Of a stretch of 64,000 nt of DNA, positions 8,982 to 17,439 are shown piece after piece. The stretch is from Acinetobacter pittii ATCC 19004 = CIP 70.29. Its GTDB lineage: Bacteria > Pseudomonadota > Gammaproteobacteria > Pseudomonadales > Moraxellaceae. The stretch lies in NCBI RefSeq assembly GCF_000369045.1, contig NZ_KB849786.1:479906-543905 (forward strand). Direction: 5' to 3'. The translations under genes and the position numbers were made by a program. Under the pieces are notes generated by a model. It was not told the origin of the DNA. It searched no databases and worked only from the letters and a program-made list of their open reading frames with translations. How positions within the stretch are numbered: position 1 is the first letter of the stretch; every line of letters starts with the position of its first letter.

Positions 8982-10803
8982 TATTTCGTCTTAACCAGTA
9001 CCACAAGAAGATAATTATTATCATAATTGCAGAGATAATCACAACTAGTAAGAAGAAAGAAGACTGTTGAACTAGAGGCGCCTTTTGATTTCCGACAATG
9101 AGTTTTTGTAAAACATAGATATTTCCATTTTCTGAAACCAACATTTTCGTCACGTTGTTTGGAATTTTATGTTGTATTTTTTCCCAAAGGTGCATAAACG
9201 TTTGTGCGCCACCTTGTGAGTCGGTAATCACATCAAAGCGGTTATTGTTATAACTGACAATAAAACCATTTTGGGCAGCAGGTGCATAAATAATATCCTG
9301 ATGCATTAGTACTTGTTGTTGATAAATATCTTTGTTAACGCGGACATTTACGGATTGTGGCGCGCTCGGTGAATAACGGACTAGGTTGAGAGGCATTGGT
9401 GCTTGTGTTAAAAGCATTTTTTTCGCGGTTTGACCTAATACAATAGCGATATTTAACGCACCTGATTGATCATCAATCGCAATTGTAGGCGTCGTTGCTA
9501 AAGTCATTGAAATTGCGGCTACACCATTTTTGAGCTTATGAGGTAGCTTTACAGTAGACTTGGCTGTATCAATCCAGAGCGAACCATGTGCAGTGGGTAA
9601 ACACTGAGAGTTAGCAATCACCGAGTTTTCAAGCTTTAAACTAAAATTGGTCGTATTGGAAATAGCTTTTGCAAAAATGTTGAATTGTCGGTTTACAGGA
9701 TCGGAAGCAAGGTCGGCTGTTTTCATGCTTCCAGCAAGTCCTCCATCAATCCAAGCTGTAATATTGGAACCTTGTAATAAACCACTTTGAATACGAAGTG
9801 CGATTTGTCCTTGCAAGATATCGGTTGGTTGCCATACTGCTGGGAAATCAAGAAATAAGTTTTTTTCAGCGTGATTTAATCTGAAGTCCTCAATGCCTAA
9901 ATCGGCAAGTGTGTTGATTTTTTTAAATTGTGCCCAAGTTGGGGTGGAGATTGTTGTGGGGAAAATTGCACTTCCTGTATCAAGTTGCTCTACGTATGAG
10001 GGATTGATTAGTCCATTTATGGCAGCAGTGAGTTCTTGTGGTGTGTGATAAGTAATTGAAAGAGTAGCCACTCCACCTGCTGGTTTTGCGATTTGTACTA
10101 GTGCTCCGCCTTTTAGTGGTGCTGCTGAGCGAATAACTTCAATAATAAAGTTTGTTTCAGGATTTAAATTGGTTTGTCCTGAATCAACCCATTCAACAGG
10201 TGTTATGGAGGTCCATGAACTTGCTAATCTGGCGAGCATGGAGGCTTCTATAATCTCTTTACGGTTGTATTTTAAAATACCAACAAATGGAGTAGGCCGT
10301 CTCGCTTGTGGGTTATATAAAGCATCTGGCAAATCTTTTAAGCGATATTCATTACGAATAGGTGTAAAGTCGAGCTGGGAATTACTTAAATAAGTTAGGT
10401 GATCAATATCTTCTGTACAGAATGTTTCTTTGGTTTGATTCAGCGTAGTCGGTTTCGCATATTGTTGAATAATAAAATCTAAACGGTGAAAACCACTCTG
10501 ACTTGCTGGAATATCAAATTTGACTTGACCATCCCCACTTAGGGTAGTGTTATAAATGAGTTTATCATCATATTTTACAAGTAAAGTTGTATCGCTTTCA
10601 GTGGAATAATCACTTGAAAATTGAATGTTTTGCCACTGGGCACCTTTGCCAATATAGAAAAAATGAGGCTCGACTGTGTATTTAGTAGAAGTACTAATAT
10701 CGTCCAGTTCCCATGTATACGCATGAGCAGACATGGCGAGCATAAGACTGGTGCTGGCAAGGAGCACTTGAGCTGTTTTGTAAAGATCAAAAGTCTTTTT
10801 CAT
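8959..10803 (-). CDS. BcsB-like periplasmic subunit of a polysaccharide synthase
   Basis: 614 residues: signal peptide ending S-A-H-A (about 28), a large beta-rich periplasmic region, and one C-terminal membrane helix (about 582-604) followed by a short basic tail. This is the layout of BcsB, which guides cellulose from BcsA across the periplasm. P-T-P-F-V-G-I-L-K-Y and the D-F-P-A-V-W strand region fit the BcsB jelly-roll/flavodoxin-like repeats, though the protein is shorter than E. coli BcsB (about 780 residues). Its ATG follows the synthase stop directly. BcsB was once called a c-di-GMP-binding protein; in cellulose synthase the binding is by the PilZ domain of BcsA, which is absent here. 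Confidence 0.72.
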   Translation of the reverse strand: MKKTFDLYKTAQVLLASTSLMLAMSAHAYTWELDDISTSTKYTVEPHFFYIGKGAQWQNIQFSSDYSTESDTTLLVKYDDKLIYNTTLSGDGQVKFDIPASQSGFHRLDFIIQQYAKPTTLNQTKETFCTEDIDHLTYLSNSQLDFTPIRNEYRLKDLPDALYNPQARRPTPFVGILKYNRKEIIEASMLARLASSWTSITPVEWVDSGQTNLNPETNFIIEVIRSAAPLKGGALVQIAKPAGGVATLSITYHTPQELTAAINGLINPSYVEQLDTGSAIFPTTISTPTWAQFKKINTLADLGIEDFRLNHAEKNLFLDFPAVWQPTDILQGQIALRIQSGLLQGSNITAWIDGGLAGSMKTADLASDPVNRQFNIFAKAISNTTNFSLKLENSVIANSQCLPTAHGSLWIDTAKSTVKLPHKLKNGVAAISMTLATTPTIAIDDQSGALNIAIVLGQTAKKMLLTQAPMPLNLVRYSPSAPQSVNVRVNKDIYQQQVLMHQDIIYAPAAQNGFIVSYNNNRFDVITDSQGGAQTFMHLWEKIQHKIPNNVTKMLVSENGNIYVLQKLIVGNQKAPLVQQSSFFLLVVIISAIMIIIIFLWYWLRRNNEKTDTN

Positions 10804-12054
10804 TTATTTTTTCTCCTTGCTACGTTCCGTTTTGTACCATTGAAGGGAGTTGCCCTGTATTTTATTTTTAAGCATGTCATATGCGGCTTTAAAAACAATA
10901 AATAGAAATATTTGTGAGTAACTTACGTAAGATAGAACTGAATAAAAGTAGAGTTCTGGTTTAACTTTTTCGAGTGAAAGCGTAAACCACATTTGTGCCA
11001 CATATAGGCAAAATGACAGTCCCCATAGAGTTGTGAATGGGCCTGGAACTGAAATACCCGCAATATCAAGTATGCCAAGGGTTAAGGTGATATGACTCCA
11101 GAATAAAGCGGGTACAAAAAGTATGTAGCACATGATGTTGTTAAGAATTTCAATTCCGATAGGAAAAGGCGTTCTTAATGCGACGGGTAAATATTTACGA
11201 GTCACATAAAAATTACCTTGGGTCCAACGTGAACGCTGTTTAACAAACACACTCAGAGATGGAGGATCTTGCTGCCAACCAATTGCATAGGGCACCCATT
11301 TAATCCGTTTTTGACCAATGAAAATCCTAAAACTCATTTCTGTATCATCGACCAATGACTTTTCATCAAAACTGCCTAAGGTTTCTAAAGCATCACGCCA
11401 AATCACATAGTTAGTACCCATTAATGTCGATAGCTCAAAACGTTGCCAACGACCGCCTTGGAAAATCCATTGGAAAAAGATGAACTCAATGGCAATAAAT
11501 CGGGTCAAAATACTATCTTGCCAATTACGTGTTCTTACTTTTCCATTAACGGCTACTAATTTTTTATCGGCAAGTAGGGTTTGAGCTAGCAAGCGAACAC
11601 AATCGGGTTCTGGTGTACTGTCTGCATCATAGACAACAATCAATTCGCCTCTAGCATGGGGGAGGCCATTATTAAGCGTTCTAGATTTACCTTTACCCCC
11701 CATTCCTTTAGGAACATTAACAATCTTTATGCAAGGATAAATTTTTGCCAAATTTTCGGCGATTTCTAGGGTGTTATCCTTTGACCCATCATTAATGAGT
11801 AAAACTTCATATGCTTCGGCTGGGTAATCTTGTTGAGCAATTGCATGCAAAGTATCTTCAATCACAACACCTTCATTATAGGCAGGGATCAAGACACTCA
11901 AAACGGGCCATCTCTCTGGTATTGGAAGGTTTTGTAACTCTTTTTCTGCTGTTTTTGAATATTTCCAAGCTTGATAACTTAACCACGCCCAAAATGCTTG
12001 TGGAATCCAAATCCCTAAAAATCCAAATAAGAAGAGAATATCAATGGGAGCCAT
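10804..12054 (-). CDS. Processive family 2 glycosyltransferase (polysaccharide synthase)
   Basis: 416 residues, inner membrane. N-terminal membrane segment (about 5-25), cytosolic GT-A domain, then several C-terminal membrane helices (about 300-400). The synthase motifs are present: I-P-A-Y-N-E, D-G-S, D-A-D (143-145), D-D-T-E (236-239, the TED-like base) and Q-R-S-R-W (273-277, the QxxRW motif of processive enzymes). The size is that of PgaC or hyaluronan synthase rather than BcsA, and no PilZ domain is present, so any c-di-GMP control must come from elsewhere. Partnership with a BcsB-like subunit suggests synthesis coupled to translocation. Donor sugar is inferred from wecB next door. Confidence 0.85.
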   Translation of the reverse strand: MAPIDILFLFGFLGIWIPQAFWAWLSYQAWKYSKTAEKELQNLPIPERWPVLSVLIPAYNEGVVIEDTLHAIAQQDYPAEAYEVLLINDGSKDNTLEIAENLAKIYPCIKIVNVPKGMGGKGKSRTLNNGLPHARGELIVVYDADSTPEPDCVRLLAQTLLADKKLVAVNGKVRTRNWQDSILTRFIAIEFIFFQWIFQGGRWQRFELSTLMGTNYVIWRDALETLGSFDEKSLVDDTEMSFRIFIGQKRIKWVPYAIGWQQDPPSLSVFVKQRSRWTQGNFYVTRKYLPVALRTPFPIGIEILNNIMCYILFVPALFWSHITLTLGILDIAGISVPGPFTTLWGLSFCLYVAQMWFTLSLEKVKPELYFYSVLSYVSYSQIFLFIVFKAAYDMLKNKIQGNSLQWYKTERSKEKK

Positions 12055-12937
12055 TTGATTTAACCCTCCTGATAATAGACGAGATGAGCAAGACTAATAA
12101 AATCAACCCGATTACAAGAGAGAACCATGAAATATAGCTACCAAACGTACCAAGGAGGTCAGGGTAGGTACTCGTCAGAATTAGATCGAGTGGAACTACA
12201 ACACTACTTAAACCGATAAAAATGTATCCAAGGAAATTAGTTTTTACATGCTCTGGCGTACTTATGTAATTAATCTTATTAAATTTCCAAGATATTCCGA
12301 GTTGAGGATATCGAATATTTGTTGTGGGTAGATCAGCAGGAGGATTAATAATAATTTCATACCCAGAAATATGACCGTTAAAACGTTTAGCCGAATAAAA
12401 TAAATGCTGTTTTTGCTTAATTTCTCTAGAGGGTAACGGGAGCTGCGAAGGGTTAAATTGAATAATATAACTACCAGCGGTCTGTGAAATTAAATTTTCA
12501 TCCCATCCCGTTGAGACAAAAGCAGCCATTGGGCGCAACCCAATTGCAGTCGAAAATGTGGCTTTAGCCGCAAAATATTGAGGTTGCTCTGATTTATAAA
12601 GTGCAATCGGAATCGCACCTTGGCTGACTGCTTCTTTGAGCAAGAAATAATGAGAAAAGCTAAAAACTTCATCCGGCAATATAATGCCAGGCTTGAACCC
12701 TTTATGAATAAGTCGTTGAAAGCTATCCGAGCTGATCTGGTCAATTGTAAAGATAGGCCACCATGTATCCTGATATGGAAAAAACATTGAAAGATCATCG
12801 GTACTCTGAACTTCTGTTTTTGTTTGTTCCGTTTTAATCTCACAATGATAATATTGCCGATAGAACTGCTGTAAAGTGGCATCAGGATACTGACTAGATG
12901 CAATAATAATTCCACAAATATTAAGAAGATTAGACAT
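12041..12937 (-). CDS. Unknown protein of the polysaccharide locus, two C-terminal membrane helices
   Basis: I do not recognise this 298-residue protein. About 230 residues of mixed alpha/beta, soluble-looking sequence (G-I-I-L-P-D-E, G-A-I-P-I-A-L-Y patterns) are followed by two membrane helices near 235-256 and 268-290 and a basic tail, so most of it is probably cytosolic. No signal peptide or catalytic motif is clear. It overlaps the synthase start by 14 nt, and its ATG shares bases with the stop of the upstream gene (TAATG). This tight coupling on both sides implies a dedicated role with the synthase, perhaps an accessory subunit or regulator. Confidence 0.6.
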   Translation of the reverse strand: MSNLLNICGIIIASSQYPDATLQQFYRQYYHCEIKTEQTKTEVQSTDDLSMFFPYQDTWWPIFTIDQISSDSFQRLIHKGFKPGIILPDEVFSFSHYFLLKEAVSQGAIPIALYKSEQPQYFAAKATFSTAIGLRPMAAFVSTGWDENLISQTAGSYIIQFNPSQLPLPSREIKQKQHLFYSAKRFNGHISGYEIIINPPADLPTTNIRYPQLGISWKFNKINYISTPEHVKTNFLGYIFIGLSSVVVPLDLILTSTYPDLLGTFGSYISWFSLVIGLILLVLLISSIIRRVKSNGSH

Positions 12938-13680
12938 TAAGTAATCTCCTCTTCAGGTGGAATCTGAATAACTTTATATTCGACTTCAAGCCGCAAAGTC
13001 ATAATTTCTTTTAGCTTTTTAATAAATTCAGGTTCTTCATCCGTTTTTTGCTTGCGAATTACAATGCTGTATATAGTTTCAAGATCATCATCAGCAAACT
13101 GGAAAACGATTTCTTGTGGATGATGTTGGCTCAAAATTTTAATCATTTCATTTTGAGTGGTTTTCCACACATCGTCGCCTAACATTTCTTTAATTAAGCT
13201 TCGGTTGAGAATTCTAATTTCAAAGACTTCATAGTCTTGAATGTGATGATGATCAAGAAGCTTAAAGAAACTGCGTTGAAAATACTTGAGTGCGCTAAGC
13301 GGGAAAATATCACGGCGATAATTACGGTCATAACTTTGAATATCGCGGTATTTTTGAACGTTAATTTCAATATTATGGCGAACAGCACTCAGAAAAAGAG
13401 GAGTGAGGGGAATAATAAAAAGTAAAAGAAGCTGACGTTCAATATGCGTCTGAGCCCCTAAGTCGAGTAGAAAATATACTGCAACACCGATAAAAGCGAG
13501 TAAGCCCACAATTAAGGATGCACCAACTTGTAAAAAAGCTCCAGAAATTAAAAGAATGAGAATAAAAATCCAGCTTCCTCTAAAACTTACAGGCAACCAC
13601 TCATACGCCACCATGCCCATAAATAGATGAGCTGCGATAATCCATAAGACGAGTGTTCTTCCAGGGTTCTTTTGTTGCAT
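12937..13680 (-). CDS. Four-TM membrane protein with a degenerate GGDEF-like domain
   Basis: 247 residues. Four membrane segments (about 10-27, 34-52, 55-73, 82-100) precede a cytosolic domain (125-245) whose layout recalls a GGDEF domain: an L-S-A-L-K-Y-F-Q-R-S-F-F start, a G-D-D-V-W helix near 168-172, and F-A-D-D-D-L-E at 195-201 where GGDEF would be. The signature is lost and the inhibitory-site RxxD reads H-P-Q-E, so it should make no c-di-GMP and has no classical I-site. PelD has a comparable membrane plus degenerate GGDEF plan. It is the first gene of the minus arm and is well placed to control synthesis. The GGDEF relationship is inferred by eye. Confidence 0.55.
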   Translation of the reverse strand: MQQKNPGRTLVLWIIAAHLFMGMVAYEWLPVSFRGSWIFILILLISGAFLQVGASLIVGLLAFIGVAVYFLLDLGAQTHIERQLLLLFIIPLTPLFLSAVRHNIEINVQKYRDIQSYDRNYRRDIFPLSALKYFQRSFFKLLDHHHIQDYEVFEIRILNRSLIKEMLGDDVWKTTQNEMIKILSQHHPQEIVFQFADDDLETIYSIVIRKQKTDEEPEFIKKLKEIMTLRLEVEYKVIQIPPEEEIT

Positions 13681-13875
13681 GTGAGCTATAGCTACCTTAT
13701 TGTAATGTTAATTTTTTTATACTTTTATTACTAAATGTGAGACATTGCGAAGTTGTTGTTGTTTATGGCCTTTTTTAAGTATCTATTATGTTTATTTGTA
13801 GAACAAAGTCTCACTATAGTCAAATACTGTTATTATTTTTTAATTAAAAATAAACACTTAAGACGTAATTCTTAT
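13681..13875. promoter_or_regulatory. Upstream region of the polysaccharide minus arm
   Basis: 195 bp of AT-rich sequence upstream of the first minus-arm gene must hold its promoter and end the photolyase spacer. It contains a 7-bp inverted repeat, GTGAGAC at 13737-13743 and GTCTCAC at 13808-13814, about 64 bp apart. On the minus strand a TATAAA hexamer lies between this repeat and the start codon. Neither a -35 box nor a known regulator site is convincing. Confidence 0.3.
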
Positions 13876-15318
13876 TTAAATACTCTTGAAAGTTTCAATT
13901 GCTTTAAGACGAGTTTCCTTTAAATCTACAATTGGTTTTGGATAATTTAACTGAATATTCGTTTTAGTCGAGTAGGGCTCATGAATGGCTTTATTGTCTA
14001 GATGAGCTAATTCTTCAACCCATTGACGAATATAATCTCCATTTGGATCAAATTTCTTTGATTGAGCAATAGGGTTAAAAATTCTAAAGTAAGGTACGGC
14101 ATCAGTTCCGGTAGAAGCACACCATTGCCAGCCACCATTATTTGCTGCTAAATCCCCATCGATTAAATGCTCCATAAACCATTGTTCACCTACTCGCCAA
14201 TCGATGAGTAAGTTTTTACATAAAAACATAGCGGTAATCATGCGAACACGATTATGCATCCATCCCGTTTTTAAAAGTTGACGCATTCCAGCATCAATAA
14301 TCGGTATACCTGTCTGGCCCGTTTGCCATGCAATTAGGTGCTCTGGGTTGTGATTCCACTTAATTTTCTGAGTGTCTTTTTTAAACGGAATATGTTTAGA
14401 AACATGGGGGAAATCAAATAAAATATGTTGATAAAATTCTCGCCAAATGAGTTCATCTAACCAAGTCTGCTGGCCTTCATTTGTCAAATGAAAGTTGCCA
14501 TGTTCAGCCCTAAAAAGAGCTTGCAGGCACTGGCGGATAGACAAAATCCCAATGTTTAAGTAGGGGGAAAGTTGGCTAGTTCCTCTTACATTGGGAAAGT
14601 CACGTTCAGACTTATAATCAGATAAATGATCTTTAATAAATATGTCGAGCTGCTCTAGAGCAAAATTTTCTCCAGCTGGCCATAAGCCTTTTTGCTCTTT
14701 AGAAACAGAAGGATCAAAAAAAGCTTCAATATCTTCTAGAGTTAAGCTGTTTATTTTTGAAAAAGACGCTGGATAGCTACTTTGCTTTTCAGGAATTGGA
14801 TAGCATTGAGGTAAACCACTGATATCCAATTTTGAATAACATGCTTTTTTGAATGCACCGAAAATCTTGTAGGGCTGCTGTGATTGATTGCGAATAGAGC
14901 ATAAAGGAAAAATCGTACGGTCATGGAATAAAAAGAGCTCTTTACCTTGTTGATTTAAAAAATCTTGTACAGTTTTATCTCTTTTTAATTCATTAACGCC
15001 GATCTCTATATTTGAATAGACATTTTCAATATTAAGTTGAGTGCTAAGTTCACCAATATAATCAGCGATATCTTTCCAGTAAGGAATGACTTGGATAATA
15101 AGGGGAATATTAAGTTGTTCTAGTTCTTTTTTTAGTTGTTGAAGTTGACGTAAATAGAAATTAATTTTTATAGGCGCATCGTGATGCATTTTCCATTGTT
15201 CAGGCGGTAAAATAATTAACCCAATACAAGGCCCTTGTTGAGAGGCATGCCATAAAGCAGCATGGTCTCGAACTCTCAAATCTTGACGAAACCAAATTAG
15301 CTGATTTACGTTTGACAT
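13876..15318 (-). CDS. phrB: Deoxyribodipyrimidine photolyase
   Basis: Light-driven repair of cyclobutane pyrimidine dimers, FAD-dependent, cytosolic. 480 residues, usual for class I CPD photolyases. The N-terminal antenna domain starts W-F-R-Q-D-L-R-V-R-D-H. The C-terminal FAD domain has S-Q-L-S-P-Y-L-N-I-G, W-L-D-E-L-I-W-R-E-F-Y, G-W-M-H-N-R-V-R-M-I and D-G-D-L-A-A-N-N-G-G-W-Q-W, which includes the Trp of the electron-transfer chain. The antenna cofactor (MTHF or a flavin) cannot be told. It is a stand-alone gene with spacers of about 120-195 bp on either side. Confidence 0.93.
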   Translation of the reverse strand: MSNVNQLIWFRQDLRVRDHAALWHASQQGPCIGLIILPPEQWKMHHDAPIKINFYLRQLQQLKKELEQLNIPLIIQVIPYWKDIADYIGELSTQLNIENVYSNIEIGVNELKRDKTVQDFLNQQGKELFLFHDRTIFPLCSIRNQSQQPYKIFGAFKKACYSKLDISGLPQCYPIPEKQSSYPASFSKINSLTLEDIEAFFDPSVSKEQKGLWPAGENFALEQLDIFIKDHLSDYKSERDFPNVRGTSQLSPYLNIGILSIRQCLQALFRAEHGNFHLTNEGQQTWLDELIWREFYQHILFDFPHVSKHIPFKKDTQKIKWNHNPEHLIAWQTGQTGIPIIDAGMRQLLKTGWMHNRVRMITAMFLCKNLLIDWRVGEQWFMEHLIDGDLAANNGGWQWCASTGTDAVPYFRIFNPIAQSKKFDPNGDYIRQWVEELAHLDNKAIHEPYSTKTNIQLNYPKPIVDLKETRLKAIETFKSI

Positions 15319-15390
15319 GAAAATTGGCCCTTATAGAGTGAGGTGAGTTAAAGAATTATTATCAAAATATTATATAAAAATAAATACATA

Positions 15391-15416
15391 AAAAAAGCAA
15401 AGCCGAAGCTTTGCTC
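15391..15416 (-). terminator. Terminator of the FKBP isomerase gene
   Basis: On the minus strand a perfect 7-bp stem (15397-15403 with 15408-15414) closes a TTCG tetraloop and is followed by a T-run. UUCG loops are unusually stable, so this should be an efficient intrinsic terminator. Confidence 0.88.
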
Positions 15417-15436
15417 TTATCATCTTTAAAGATGAA

Positions 15437-15919
15437 TTAGTGGTGATGACCACCAGCACCGTGTACGTGACCGTGATCTAATTCTTCTTGAGAAGCATCA
15501 CGGATTTCTACGATTTCAACTTCAAAAGTTAAATCTTGACCAGCAAGTGGGAAGTTAGCATCAACAACAACGTTGTCGCCTTCAACCGCTTTAACAGTAA
15601 CGATCTGTACGCCGTCATCTGTTTGAGCTTGGAATTGCATACCAGGTTGAATGTTCTCAACACCTTGGAACATTTGAGCTGGAACTTCTTGTACTAGGTC
15701 TGGGTTGTATTCGCCATAACCTTCAGCAGCTGGAACGTTAACAGTGAATTTTTCACCAACAGTTTTACCTGTTAATGCATTTTCTAAACCAGGAATGATA
15801 TTGCCTGCACCGTGCAAATAGGCAAGTGGTTCACCTTGAGATTGATCAAGTGTTTCACCCTCAGCGTTTGTTAATTTGTAGTGGAATGAAACCACGTGGT
15901 TATTTGCAATAGCAGTCAT
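15437..15919 (-). CDS. FKBP-type peptidyl-prolyl cis-trans isomerase, SlyD-like
   Basis: Prolyl isomerase/chaperone, 160 residues from the ATG at 15919; the alternative start 7 codons upstream adds M-I-E-W-I-K-N, which SlyD relatives lack. FKBP strands frame an insert-in-flap region: H-Y-K-L-T-N, G-N-I-I-P-G-L-E-N-A-L, G-E-Y-N-P-D-L-V-Q-E-V-P, then D-G-V-Q-I-V-T-V and L-T-F-E-V-E-I-V. The C-terminus is His-rich (H-G-H-V-H-G-A-G-G-H-H-H), as in SlyD, where it binds nickel. SlyD relatives act in protein folding and sometimes hydrogenase maturation; no hydrogenase genes are present here. Cytosolic, as there is no signal peptide. Confidence 0.85.
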   Translation of the reverse strand: MTAIANNHVVSFHYKLTNAEGETLDQSQGEPLAYLHGAGNIIPGLENALTGKTVGEKFTVNVPAAEGYGEYNPDLVQEVPAQMFQGVENIQPGMQFQAQTDDGVQIVTVKAVEGDNVVVDANFPLAGQDLTFEVEIVEIRDASQEELDHGHVHGAGGHHH

Positions 15920-16054
15920 GTTTTTGATCCATTCAATCAATTGAAGCGTACATCATAAAGTGAAAAATAAATTTTGTAGACTACAAAATCTTAATCTTTG
16001 GCACTTTTTCTGATGCGTTTTTATATAAATAGGGACGAACTTAAAAAATTCAAC

Positions 16055-17341
16055 TTAATACAGCTTAATTTTTGGACGTACACGTCTTGTAAGTAAATCT
16101 TTCATTGTGAGTAGTCCAGCCTGAGTATATCCGTGAATCGTTGCTTGATGTAAACGATATAAAGAGACATACATTGTTTTCGCAATATAGCCTTGCACGC
16201 TTACATCTCCAAGTAATTCTCCAACGGCTTTATGACGACTTAAAGACACGAGAGAACCTTTGTCGTTAAATGTAAACATCGGCTGTGATCGGCCATTTAG
16301 TCGAGCAGCCATAGCATCGACTAAGAAACTGGCCTGTTGGCTTGCAACTTGAGCACGGGGGCCAAGTGGAGGATGTCTTGCATCAAGTTGGCAATGAGCA
16401 CAGTCACCAAACGCAAATACATTTGGATCAGAATAGGTTTGCAAGGTCGCATAGACCATCAGGCGGTTAATGTTATCGCGTTTAAAATCGGTAAAACTTT
16501 CTAATACCTTCGGTGCTTTTACACCTGCGGCCCAAACGGTAATATCACTTTTAAGTTGGTTGCCATTGCTAAAGTAGATGCAATGCTCATCAATTTTTTC
16601 AACGCGGTGTTGAGTTAAAATTTCAACCCCCATTTTTTTGAGTTGCTCAGCACTGTGTTCAGCAGTTTTATCGCTTAGAGCAGGTAAAATACGCTCAGAA
16701 GCTTCAATCAGTGTAATTTTGACTTGGTTTGGATGAATCTTCTTTAAACCATATCGATAAAAGTTTTTAGTTGTCTCAATTAACTCAGCTGCCAGTTCTA
16801 CACCTGTTGCTCCCGCACCAACAATTCCAATATTTAAAGTTCGTTGATTGGGTTGATTTTGAGCTTCAATATAAAGATGTAATAAATCTTGCTGGAAAAT
16901 ATCGGCTTGCTTTCTGCTATCAAGGAAATGGCAGTTTTCACGCACTCCAGTGGTATTAAAATCATTTGATACCGAACCAAGCGCTAAAATAAGTGTGTCA
17001 TAACTTAGCTCTTGCGAATGATTCTGTTGATCCTTAGACACTTGAGGGAGCATTAGTTCAATTAATTTTTTATCTTTATTAACCCCAACTAATGTTCCGA
17101 GCACAAATTCGTAATGATGTTTTTCTGAGTGCGCAAAATAGTTAGTTTGTTCTTCGTGGGGATTTAAAGAACCAGCAGCAATTTCATGAAGCAATGGTTT
17201 CCAAATATGGGTAAGGTTTTGGTCAACCAATGTAATCTTTGCTTTACGATTTTTCCCAAAAGTTTCACCGAGTTGTGTTGCCAGTTCTAAGCCGCCAGCA
17301 CCACCACCAACAATTACAATATGATGTAAATTTTGGGTCAT
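16055..17341 (-). CDS. NAD(P)/FAD-dependent oxidoreductase, type II NADH dehydrogenase-like
   Basis: 428 residues from the ATG at 17341, with AGGTG 6 nt upstream; the longer frame starts at a GTG inside that site. Two dinucleotide folds are visible: I-V-I-V-G-G-G-A-G-G-L-E-L for FAD at the N-terminus and I-G-I-V-G-A-G-A-T-G-V-E-L-A for NAD(P)H near 168. T-V-W-A-A-G-V and V-F-A-F-G-D-C-A are typical of NDH-2 enzymes, which pass electrons from NADH to quinone without pumping protons. The C-terminal part (about 375-425) has the amphipathic, membrane-associating character of this family. Sulfide:quinone reductase is a less likely alternative because its Cys pair is not seen. Confidence 0.83.
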   Translation of the reverse strand: MTQNLHHIVIVGGGAGGLELATQLGETFGKNRKAKITLVDQNLTHIWKPLLHEIAAGSLNPHEEQTNYFAHSEKHHYEFVLGTLVGVNKDKKLIELMLPQVSKDQQNHSQELSYDTLILALGSVSNDFNTTGVRENCHFLDSRKQADIFQQDLLHLYIEAQNQPNQRTLNIGIVGAGATGVELAAELIETTKNFYRYGLKKIHPNQVKITLIEASERILPALSDKTAEHSAEQLKKMGVEILTQHRVEKIDEHCIYFSNGNQLKSDITVWAAGVKAPKVLESFTDFKRDNINRLMVYATLQTYSDPNVFAFGDCAHCQLDARHPPLGPRAQVASQQASFLVDAMAARLNGRSQPMFTFNDKGSLVSLSRHKAVGELLGDVSVQGYIAKTMYVSLYRLHQATIHGYTQAGLLTMKDLLTRRVRPKIKLY

Positions 17342-17439
17342 TTTTTTCACCTAATTATTTTTCTATAAAAAAAGATGGCTAAATTATGCCATCTTTTATT
17401 TATAAAAATTATTGTGCGTCTGTGCACAATTTGATGTTT

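Noticed and set aside
10621-10905. Plus-strand frame antisense to the BcsB-like and GT2 genes
   Set aside because: Shadow of the coding strand; residues show no domain and it spans the junction of two real genes.
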